From: WHTB01 sp050699035
GTDB taxonomy: Bacteria > Actinomycetota > Actinomycetes > Propionibacteriales > Nocardioidaceae
Reading direction: 5' to 3'
Assembly (NCBI GenBank): GCA_050699035.1
Contig: JBOHDE010000228.1
Location: 1 to 6,014 of the forward strand
DNA: 6,014 bases
Numbering within the stretch: position 1 is the first letter of the stretch; every line of letters begins with the position of its first letter. The notes under the pieces are model-generated. The model made no database searches. It was not told where the DNA came from and saw only the letters and a list, made by a program, of their open reading frames with translations. Positions 1 to 5,624 of this stretch are shown piece after piece. The translations under genes were made by a program, and so were the position numbers.

Positions 1-258
1 ACGGCCGCCCGGGCCGGTGCTCCTCAGGTGGTGGTGCCCCAGGCGGGAGGGGACCAGCCGTACTGGGCGGGCCGGGTGGCCGACCTGGGGATCGGTGCAG
101 CACACGACGGCCCGGCTCCGACCGCCGAGTCCCTGTCCGTCGTGCTCATGACGGCCCTGACCTCTGAGACCCGCGTACGGTCGACCGCCGTGGCCGGCAC
201 GATCCGCACCGACGGCGCAGCGGTGGCCGCGAAGCTGCTGCTCGATCGGAGCTGGTGA
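1..258 (+). CDS. GT1-family glycosyltransferase, C-terminal fragment (possible rifamycin glycosyltransferase)
   Basis: The frame is open from base 1 to a TGA at 256-258 and gives 85 residues, so the gene is cut by the left edge. The opening residues TAARAGAPQVVVP continue the region that in GT1 macrolide/sterol-type glycosyltransferases directly follows the HHxGAGT nucleotide-binding motif. GGDQPYWAGRVADLGIG (residues 16-32) contains the Asp-Gln pair (18-19) that in this family contacts the sugar of the NDP-sugar donor. The remainder is the usual closing helices. Known: such enzymes transfer a sugar from an NDP-sugar to a natural product; the Rgt subgroup glycosylates rifamycins. Inferred: because the next gene, one base downstream, is helR, this is probably an Rgt-like rifamycin-inactivating enzyme. 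The acceptor cannot be read from the C-terminus alone. The internal GTG at 28 is not the true start. Confidence 0.85.
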   Translation, partial: TAARAGAPQVVVPQAGGDQPYWAGRVADLGIGAAHDGPAPTAESLSVVLMTALTSETRVRSTAVAGTIRTDGAAVAAKLLLDRSW

Positions 259-259
259 C

Positions 260-2434
260 ATGAACCACCTGGCTACCAGCGCGTTCGACCTTCCCGACCA
301 CCTCACCCCCAAGGCCGACCCGACGCTGATCGCGGGCGACGAGCAGCACTTCGCCGCCATCACGGAGTGCCTCGAGCAGTCGATCGCCGACCTTTCCGAC
401 CGGCTCGATGCCGAGCGCAAGGCGCCCGGCGGCATCGGCCAGCAGGCGATGGATCGCGACCTGGAGATCCACCGGCTGACCGCTCGCCTGCGCACCCTGC
501 GTCGCTTCGGCTTGGACCTGTGCCTCGGACACATCGTCAGCGCGGACAACTCCGAGCCCGTGTACGTCGGACGGCTGAGCCTCACCGACAGCGCGGGTCG
601 TCGGCTGCTGCTCGACTGGCGCTCCCCCGCAGCTGAACCGTTCTTCGGAGCGACGCACGCGAACCCGATGGGTCTGGCCAGCCGCCGCAGGTATCGCTGG
701 ACCCGCGGCCGGGTCAGCGACTACTGGGACGAGGTGTTCACCCCAGACGGGCTTGCCAACGACGCCGCGCACGTCGCCCTTGATGACCAGTCCGCCTTCA
801 TCGCCAGCCTGGGCGGCAGTCGGTCGCCGCGGATGCGCGACGTGCTCGGCACCATCCAGGCCGACCAGGACGCGATCATCCGAGCGGGGTCCCGAGGCGC
901 TCTCGTGGTCGACGGCGGTCCGGGTACGGGGAAGACCGTCGTGGCCCTGCACCGGACCGCCTACCTCCTGTACTCCGACCCGCGCCTCGGTCACCGCCGG
1001 GGAGGCGTGCTGTTCGTCGGTCCGCACCAGCCCTACCTGGCCTACGTCGCCGATGTCCTTCCCAGCCTCGGTGAGGAGGGCGTGCAGACCTGCACCCTGC
1101 GAGACCTGGTCCCTGAAGGTGCGGATACGACGGTCGAGACCGACCCCGTCGTCGCCCGGCTGAAGTCGTCGGTGGAGATGGTCACGGCGATCGAGCCGGC
1201 CGTCCGGCTCTACGAGGAGCCGCCCACCAAGGGGATGCTGGTCGAGACCCCGTACGTCGACATCTGGGTCAGCACCGCCGACTGGGCGGAGGCGTTCGAG
1301 TCGCCGGACCCGGGCACGCCGCACAACGAGGCGCGCGACCAGGTCTGGGAAGAGCTGCTGACGATCCTGGCGAGCAAGGTCGAGCAGGACGACGAGGACG
1401 ACGAAGGCTCGGCCGACCTCCTGCACCGGTCGATCGCGCAGAGCCGGGAGCTGGCCGACGCCTTCAACCGGGCTTGGCCGCTGCTCGAGCCGACCGACCT
1501 CGTCGGCGACCTCTGGGAGGTGCCCGCCTACCTGCGGATGTGCGCTCCCTGGCTTACCCCCGATGAGGTTCGCCTGCTGCAGCGCGCGGATCCCCAGGCC
1601 TGGACGGTGTCCGACCTGCCGCTCCTGGACGCCGCCCGGCAGCGGCTCGGCGACCCGGCGACATCACGACGCAGGCGTCGGCAGGAGGCCACCGTCGCGG
1701 CTGAACGCGAACACATGGACAGGGTCGTCGACGACCTGATCGAGGCAGCCGACGACGAGTACGGCACCGGTCTGGTGACGATGCTTCGCGGCGAGGACTT
1801 CCACGATGCCCTGGTCGACGAGACCGCACTGCCAGCCACCGACCCGGACCTGCTCGCCGGCCCGTTCGCGCACATCGTGGTGGACGAGGCGCAGGAGCTG
1901 ACCGACGCCGAGTGGCAGATGTTGCTGCTCCGCTGCCCGTCCCGGAGCTTCACCATCGTCGGGGACCGGGCCCAGGCCAGGCACGGGTTCGCGGAGTCGT
2001 GGCAGGAACGGCTCGAGCGGATCGGGCTAGACCAGGTCAACCTGGCCTCCCTGAGCATCAACTACCGGACGCCGGAAGAGGTGATGGCCGAAGCCGAGCC
2101 GGTCATCCGGGCCGTGCTCCCGGACGCCAACGTGCCGACCTCCATCCGCAGCAGCGACGTCCCCGTCGTACACGGAGCTGCTTCGGCTCTGGGTTCGATC
2201 CTCGACGCCTGGCTCGCCGCACACGCCGACGGAGTCGCCTGCGTCATCGGCGACCCGACGTTCGACGCCACGTCGCGCGTCCGGTCGCTGACCCCGGAAC
2301 TGTGCAAGGGGCTCGAGTTCGACCTGGTCGTCCTCGTCGACCCGGAAGCGTTCGGCAACGCCATCGAAGCAGCGGTCGACCGCTATGTCGCGATGACCCG
2401 AGCGACCCAGCAACTCGTCATCCTCACGCCATGA
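260..2434 (+). CDS. helR: HelR/HelD-like RNA polymerase recycling motor ATPase
   Basis: This is a complete superfamily-I (UvrD/Rep-like) ATPase of 724 residues. The N-terminus (about 27-90) is a charged helical hairpin of the sort HelD inserts into the RNA polymerase secondary channel. The HelD signature DWRSP is at 119-123. Walker A GGPGTGKT is at 219-226, DEAQ at 542-545, VGDRAQ at 567-572, INYRTPEE from 600, KGLEFD at 683-688 and VAMTRATQQ at 710-718. The long segment between Walker A and DEAQ replaces helicase subdomains and in HelD proteins reaches the primary channel; here it carries an acidic run (375-382) and five arginines (470-474). Known: HelD proteins use ATP to release stalled polymerase, and actinobacterial HelR also displaces rifamycins from it. 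Calling this one HelR rather than another HelD rests on overall resemblance and the glycosyltransferase neighbour. The ATG has GGAG at 248-251, eight bases upstream, and lies one base after the glycosyltransferase stop, suggesting co-transcription and translational coupling. Confidence 0.92.
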   Translation: MNHLATSAFDLPDHLTPKADPTLIAGDEQHFAAITECLEQSIADLSDRLDAERKAPGGIGQQAMDRDLEIHRLTARLRTLRRFGLDLCLGHIVSADNSEPVYVGRLSLTDSAGRRLLLDWRSPAAEPFFGATHANPMGLASRRRYRWTRGRVSDYWDEVFTPDGLANDAAHVALDDQSAFIASLGGSRSPRMRDVLGTIQADQDAIIRAGSRGALVVDGGPGTGKTVVALHRTAYLLYSDPRLGHRRGGVLFVGPHQPYLAYVADVLPSLGEEGVQTCTLRDLVPEGADTTVETDPVVARLKSSVEMVTAIEPAVRLYEEPPTKGMLVETPYVDIWVSTADWAEAFESPDPGTPHNEARDQVWEELLTILASKVEQDDEDDEGSADLLHRSIAQSRELADAFNRAWPLLEPTDLVGDLWEVPAYLRMCAPWLTPDEVRLLQRADPQAWTVSDLPLLDAARQRLGDPATSRRRRRQEATVAAEREHMDRVVDDLIEAADDEYGTGLVTMLRGEDFHDALVDETALPATDPDLLAGPFAHIVVDEAQELTDAEWQMLLLRCPSRSFTIVGDRAQARHGFAESWQERLERIGLDQVNLASLSINYRTPEEVMAEAEPVIRAVLPDANVPTSIRSSDVPVVHGAASALGSILDAWLAAHADGVACVIGDPTFDATSRVRSLTPELCKGLEFDLVVLVDPEAFGNAIEAAVDRYVAMTRATQQLVILTP

Positions 2435-2544
2435 CCATCGCTGAACTTTCTTCCGTGATGTTGTCGAGACGACCGGGTCGGCTCCGACCATCTCGAGACG
2501 GCGCCGGACCGCGGCGCCGAGGTAGCGAAGGAGAGTCGCCATGA
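2431..2544 (+). CDS. Possible 37-residue bridging micro-ORF between helR and the reductase gene
   Basis: An ATG at 2431 overlaps the helR stop (ATGA, 2431-2434). The frame runs 37 codons to a TGA at 2542-2544, which overlaps the ATG of the next gene (ATGA, 2541-2544). The product would begin MTIAELSSVMLSRRPGRL and become rich in Arg, Pro and Gly. There is no Shine-Dalgarno before this ATG, so translation would need reinitiation by ribosomes finishing helR. I recognise no family. Arg/Pro/Gly-rich composition is also what a non-coding frame gives in GC-rich DNA, and the frame contains the inverted repeats described separately. It may be a true small peptide, a coupling device that delivers ribosomes to the reductase start, or chance. 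Confidence 0.25.
   Translation: MTIAELSSVMLSRRPGRLRPSRDGAGPRRRGSEGESP
2464..2496. repeat. Nested inverted repeat in the helR-reductase gap
   Basis: The outer arms TCGAGA (2464-2469) and TCTCGA (2491-2496) are perfect reverse complements. Between them GGTCGG (2476-2481) and CCGACC (2484-2489) are also perfect reverse complements, separated by only CT. In RNA the inner arm would fold with a four-base loop and five pairs, stacked on the outer stem across an asymmetric internal loop. In DNA, GGTCGGCTCCGACC is a compact dyad that could be an operator. There is no T-tract, so a simple intrinsic terminator is not evident. Confidence 0.4.
2499..2519 (+). other. Strong GC hairpin upstream of the reductase ribosome binding site
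   Basis: CGGCGCCG (2499-2506) and CGGCGCCG (2512-2519) form a perfect eight-pair, all-GC stem around the five-base loop GACCG. Its 3' end is eight bases before the AAGGAG at 2528-2533. No run of T follows. Possible roles are a T-less actinobacterial terminator or processing barrier after helR, or an mRNA structure insulating the reductase start. Each arm is itself palindromic, so alternative pairings exist. Confidence 0.45.
2528..2533 (+). promoter_or_regulatory. Ribosome binding site of the reductase gene
   Basis: AAGGAG lies seven bases before the ATG at 2541. It is the clearest Shine-Dalgarno sequence in the window and fixes that start, showing the reductase can initiate on its own even if also reached by coupling. 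Confidence 0.7.
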
Positions 2545-3113
2545 GCAAGATCGTGCTGGATGTATCGATGTCCCTGGACGGGTTCTCGGCCGGACCGAAC
2601 GTCCGGCCGGACGAGCCGATGGGGGACGACGGCGAACGGCTGCACGACTGGGTTGCCGGGAAGGGGCCGAACGGCGAGGTCGACACCGGCGCCCGCCAGG
2701 AGCTGGACGCGATGGTAGGAGCCACCATCATCGGACGGCACACCTTCGACCTCGGCCTACGCCCGTGGGGCGGCACGCCGTGGCCGGGCGTGCCGAGCTT
2801 CGTGGTCACCCACCGGACCAGGGAGGACCTGCTCGGCGACAACGGCGGGACGTTCTCCTTCGACGGGCTGGAGTCCGCCGCCCGGCGCGCCAAAGAAGCC
2901 GCCGGCGACAAGGACGTCGTGGTGCTGGGTGCAGACGTCGCCCGAAACCTGCTCAGGGCAGGCCTGCTCGACGAGGTGTGGATCCACCTCGTCCCCCGGC
3001 TGATGGGGGACGGCACGCGGCTGTTCGACGGGGACCAGGTCGAGCTGATCCCGGAGGGACAGCCCGTCGCAGGCGCCGTTACCCACCTGCGCTACCGCGT
3101 CGCGAAGCCCTAG
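2541..3113 (+). CDS. Dihydrofolate reductase family protein (RibD C-terminal domain)
   Basis: A complete 190-residue protein, of usual length for the RibD_C/DHFR-like family that includes the YyaP/YwjB group. Visible marks are the first strand IVLDVSMSLDGF (4-15), GRHTFD (65-70), the strand and turn FVVTHR (87-92), the nucleotide-binding strand VVVLGAD (126-132) and LLDEVWIHLVPRLMGDG (142-158) near the C-terminus. Family members have a Rossmann-like fold and bind or are expected to bind NADPH, but most have no proven substrate. It is therefore not assigned as folate DHFR or as riboflavin RibD, whose deaminase domain is absent. The start is fixed by the strong AAGGAG. It lies 106 bases after helR on the same strand and may share its transcript, though a strong hairpin lies between. 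A link to rifamycin resistance is unproven. Its stop overlaps that of the convergent DUF4245 gene. Confidence 0.9.
   Translation: MSKIVLDVSMSLDGFSAGPNVRPDEPMGDDGERLHDWVAGKGPNGEVDTGARQELDAMVGATIIGRHTFDLGLRPWGGTPWPGVPSFVVTHRTREDLLGDNGGTFSFDGLESAARRAKEAAGDKDVVVLGADVARNLLRAGLLDEVWIHLVPRLMGDGTRLFDGDQVELIPEGQPVAGAVTHLRYRVAKP
3110..3113. other. CTAG double stop shared by two convergent genes
   Basis: The palindrome CTAG gives TAG on the plus strand (3111-3113, ending the reductase) and TAG on the minus strand (3112-3110, ending the DUF4245 gene). The two coding regions overlap by four bases with no room for a terminator between them, so transcripts from either side must run into the opposing gene or end within it. 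Confidence 0.85.
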
Positions 3114-3682
3114 CCGCCGGACCCACGCAGCGCCGCGGCAAAGGCGCGGAGCACGTCGACCTCGGCCCGGCTGACGACGACCGTCGTCACGTCGCCGTCG
3201 ACGTGGACCAAGACGTTGTCGTCCCCGTCGTACACGTCCCAGCGCCGGCCGCCGACGGTCAGCGTGTCCACCCGCTGCTGGTCCTCGAATCGGTCACGGA
3301 TCTCGTCGTCGAGCCTGCCGTTGGTCTGCTCCAGGCCGACGTATTCGTCGTCAGGGTTGAGAAAACCGAGATGCCACGCAAGAGCGTCACCGTCGTGGTC
3401 GGCGTCGACACTGGTCGCTCGCCAGCCATCGGGCAGCCTTTCGGGAGCGAGGACGTCGTAGCCGGCGACGTCTCGCGCGCCGGCCAGCTCGCTCGTGTAG
3501 TCCACCTGCGTGACCGGCGTTTCCTGGTCGGTCTCGGTGAGCTGTGAGCAGCCGTAGATGACCAGGACGAGCAGCACGATCAGTGCCATGCTGCGCAGCA
3601 GGTCCCCGTAGCTCTGCTCCAGGAAGGGCGTCCGCCGCCTTGGCTGGTCCCCGTCGGCGGGCGACGGCGTCTGCGGGCTCAC
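3110..3682 (-). CDS. DUF4245 domain membrane-anchored protein
   Basis: A 190-residue protein with an N-terminal charged segment (about 1-30, with RRRT at 15-18), one hydrophobic helix (about 31-44) and an acidic extracytoplasmic part. The DUF4245 pattern is clear: YDVLAPERLPDGWR (75-88), then W103 followed by LGFLNPDDEYVGLEQ (105-119), then RRWDVYD and a closing strand-helix pair near the C-terminus. The family is common in actinobacteria and has no established function; topology predicts type II, N-in. The start is GTG at 3682-3680. No Shine-Dalgarno precedes it, and the next Met (32) lies inside the membrane helix, so GTG is preferred. A GACAAT resembling a -10 box ends six bases before it, which would fit a leaderless transcript. 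It follows modC by 59 bases on the same strand but has no evident role in molybdate uptake. Confidence 0.85.
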   Translation of the reverse strand: MSPQTPSPADGDQPRRRTPFLEQSYGDLLRSMALIVLLVLVIYGCSQLTETDQETPVTQVDYTSELAGARDVAGYDVLAPERLPDGWRATSVDADHDGDALAWHLGFLNPDDEYVGLEQTNGRLDDEIRDRFEDQQRVDTLTVGGRRWDVYDGDDNVLVHVDGDVTTVVVSRAEVDVLRAFAAALRGSGG

Positions 3683-3688
3683 CAGCCC

Positions 3689-3694
3689 ATTGTC
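3689..3694 (-). promoter_or_regulatory. Possible -10 element for a leaderless DUF4245 transcript
   Basis: On the minus strand GACAAT matches TATAAT at four of six positions and lies six bases before the GTG start, the spacing expected if transcription begins at or next to that GTG. No convincing -35 is seen about 17 bases upstream. It is a weak prediction. Confidence 0.2.
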
Positions 3695-3741
3695 GAACCC
3701 GCAACGAACCGGCCGGCACCCGGGGCTGAGTCACGCTCGCT

Positions 3742-4800
3742 TCAGGCCGGGTAGCAGCTCACCTCGGTCGCCTTGACGGCCACCCAGACCGGGGCGCCCG
3801 GCGTCAGGTCGAGCTCGGCCACCGCAGCGGTGGTCACATCGGCGAGGACCGGCGGTGGACCGTCGACCTGCACCCGTACGGTGTCGGCGTGCTGCTCCAG
3901 CCCGACGACTCGACCGTGCCACACGTTGCGGGCAGAACCGTCCGGACGGCTTCGGTGCAGCGCTACCGCGGTCGGCGTGAACGCGACGAAGGCGGGTCCG
4001 TCGACGGTGTCGCGGGTGACGAACGACCCGCCGCCCTCCAGCACGACGGCATGTCCTTTTGCCTTGCCACGCAGCAAGTTCAGCCCGACCAGGCGAGCGA
4101 CGTAGTCGGTGCGTGGCGACCTGGCCACCTCACTCGGAGCACCACTCTGCACCGCCTGTCCATCCTCGACCACGACGATCCGGTCTGCCAACACCATCGC
4201 GTCGAGCGGGTCATGGGTGACCAGCACCGTGCAGCCGGCGAAGTCAGCCAGGTGATGGCCCAGCTCGGCTCGCACCTCTACCCGGGTGCCCGCGTCGAGC
4301 GCCGCCAGCGGCTCGTCGAGCAGCAGCAGGTCCGGCTCGACTACCAGTGCCCTGGCCAGCGCGACCCGCTGCGCCTGGCCCCCGGACAAGGCTCCGGGTC
4401 TCGACCGCGCGTACGCATCGAGGCCGACTCTTTCCAACCAGGCATCGGCCCTCGCGTGTGCCGTACGGCGGGCAACTCCGCGCGCTCGCAGTCCGAACGC
4501 GACGTTGTCCCGGGCGGTCAGGTGCGGGAACAGCAGGTAGTCCTGGAACACCATCCCCACACCTCGACGCTCGGCCGGCACGCGCAACCGTCCGGCGGTG
4601 TCCTCGAGCCGTCGGTCCCCGACCACGACGACACCGTCGGTCAGCGGCACCAGGCCGGCCAGCGCCTGCAGCGCAGTCGACTTGCCGGCGCCGTTGGGAC
4701 CGAGCAGCGCGACCACCTGGTGTGGTGCGACCGCGACGTCCAGGTCGAGGTCGAACCCGCCGCGGCGTACCCGCATCCGAGCGGTCAGGCCGCCCGTCAC
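3742..4800 (-). CDS. modC: Molybdate ABC transporter ATP-binding protein ModC
   Basis: A complete 352-residue ABC ATPase that powers molybdate import at the inner face of the membrane. Walker A GPNGAGKST is at 34-42, Q-loop Gln86 in VFQDYLLFPHLT, signature LSGGQAQR at 138-145, Walker B LLLLDEP at 158-164, D-loop ALD at 167-169 and switch His196 in VTHD. A C-terminal TOBE/Mop-type beta domain (about 290-350) is expected in ModC and is the likely site of molybdate sensing. Length is typical. The start is GTG at 4800-4798, inside the modB stop (GTGA overlap), which implies translational coupling; Met9 is a less likely alternative. Specificity for molybdate over sulfate or iron rests on the TOBE domain and on the modA and modB neighbours. 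Confidence 0.93.
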   Translation of the reverse strand: MTGGLTARMRVRRGGFDLDLDVAVAPHQVVALLGPNGAGKSTALQALAGLVPLTDGVVVVGDRRLEDTAGRLRVPAERRGVGMVFQDYLLFPHLTARDNVAFGLRARGVARRTAHARADAWLERVGLDAYARSRPGALSGGQAQRVALARALVVEPDLLLLDEPLAALDAGTRVEVRAELGHHLADFAGCTVLVTHDPLDAMVLADRIVVVEDGQAVQSGAPSEVARSPRTDYVARLVGLNLLRGKAKGHAVVLEGGGSFVTRDTVDGPAFVAFTPTAVALHRSRPDGSARNVWHGRVVGLEQHADTVRVQVDGPPPVLADVTTAAVAELDLTPGAPVWVAVKATEVSCYPA

Positions 4801-5624
4801 GTCAACCCGCCCCGGGTCCAGCGATCACGCAACGTCGCGAGCACCAGCACCGACACCACCAGCAGCAGCAGCGAGAGCACAATCGCCGTGTCCGGGTCGG
4901 ACTGCAGCCGGAGGTAGACCTCGATCGGCATCGTCCTGGTGACGCCCGGGAAGCTGCCGGCAAAGGTGATCGTGGCCCCAAACTCCCCTAGTGCGCGGGC
5001 AAAACAGAGCACCGAGCCGGCCACCACGCCCGGTGCCGCCATCGGCAGGGTGACCCGCCAGAACACCATCCAGCGCGACGCTCCCAGGGTCGCAGCAGCC
5101 GTCTCGTACCTGGCATCGGTCGCCTGCAGCGCACCCTCCACGGCGATCACCAGGAACGGCATCGCGACGAACGCCTCGGCCAGTACCACGGCCGCCGTCG
5201 TGAACGGCAGGCTGAGACCGAACCACGCGTCGAGGTACTGGCCGACCACGCCGCGCCGGCCCAGCAGCATCAGCAGCGCCACCCCGCCCACGACCGGCGG
5301 CAGCACCAGCGGCACCGTCACCAACGCGCGCACCAGCCGCCGGCCCGGAAAGTCGGTGCGCGCGAGCAGCCAGGCGAGGGGTACGCCGAGCAGCAGCGAC
5401 AGCAGGGTCGCCAGCAGCGCGCACAGCAGCGACAGCCGGAGGGCGTCGAGAACCTGTGCGCTCGTCAGCAGACCTGGCAGCCGGCGCCACGGTGCGCGCA
5501 GCGCCAGGCCAAGCAACGGCAGGACGAGAAACCCCAGGGCGAGCAGACCCGGCACCAGCAGGGGCAGTGGCGGACGGGCTCGCGCCGCGACGAGCCGATG
5601 GTCAGGGGACGTCGAAGCCGGCAT
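4797..5624 (-). CDS. modB: Molybdate ABC transporter permease ModB
   Basis: A complete 275-residue inner-membrane permease, normally a homodimer that forms the molybdate channel. Hydrophobic segments lie at about 20-42, 61-88, 100-122, 142-164, 196-214 and 245-264. The EAA loop that docks onto ModC is at 174-194 (ETAAATLGASRWMVFWRVTLP minus its last residue, with Gly181 and LP at 193-194). RALGEFGAT (210-218) is typical of the ModB/CysT branch. The ATG start lies inside the end of modA (23-base overlap) and is preceded by GGGAG about ten bases upstream. The stop overlaps the modC start. Leucine-rich helices are encoded by CTG runs, which read as CAG repeats on the plus strand. Confidence 0.94.
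   Translation of the reverse strand: MPASTSPDHRLVAARARPPLPLLVPGLLALGFLVLPLLGLALRAPWRRLPGLLTSAQVLDALRLSLLCALLATLLSLLLGVPLAWLLARTDFPGRRLVRALVTVPLVLPPVVGGVALLMLLGRRGVVGQYLDAWFGLSLPFTTAAVVLAEAFVAMPFLVIAVEGALQATDARYETAAATLGASRWMVFWRVTLPMAAPGVVAGSVLCFARALGEFGATITFAGSFPGVTRTMPIEVYLRLQSDPDTAIVLSLLLLVVSVLVLATLRDRWTRGGLT

Noticed and set aside
1..259. Rifamycin-associated element upstream of helR
   Set aside because: I looked for the GC-rich inverted repeat in the bases before helR and saw none; if present it would be upstream of the truncated glycosyltransferase.
146..1426. A 426-codon open frame on the minus strand across helR
   Set aside because: It is antisense to clear HelR motifs, its product is Arg/Val/Gly-rich with no recognisable domain, and such antisense frames are normal in GC-rich DNA.
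2027..3016. A 329-codon minus-strand frame spanning the end of helR and most of the reductase
   Set aside because: It crosses two well-supported plus-strand genes and its Ser/Arg-rich product resembles no family.
3130..3147. GCGCC/GGCGC inverted repeat near the convergent stops as a terminator
   Set aside because: It has only five pairs, lies inside the DUF4245 coding region and has no T-tract, so it is not distinguishable from chance in GC-rich DNA.
2765..3547. A 260-codon plus-strand frame overlapping the reductase and antisense to the DUF4245 gene
   Set aside because: It runs out of frame with the reductase and is mostly Arg/Pro/Gly low-complexity sequence; both genes it overlaps have family-level support.
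3548..3590. A possible lipoprotein signal in the DUF4245 protein, with a Cys at residue 45 after the hydrophobic helix
   Set aside because: The residues before the Cys (Ile-Tyr-Gly) are not a good lipobox and the N-terminal segment is long, so a plain membrane anchor fits better.
4855..4875. CAG trinucleotide repeat-like stretch, with similar ones elsewhere in modB
   Set aside because: On the coding strand these are CTG leucine codons in membrane helices, not a tandem repeat array.
3889..4917. A 342-codon plus-strand frame antisense to modC
   Set aside because: The minus strand carries all ABC ATPase motifs in order; this is the shadow frame.
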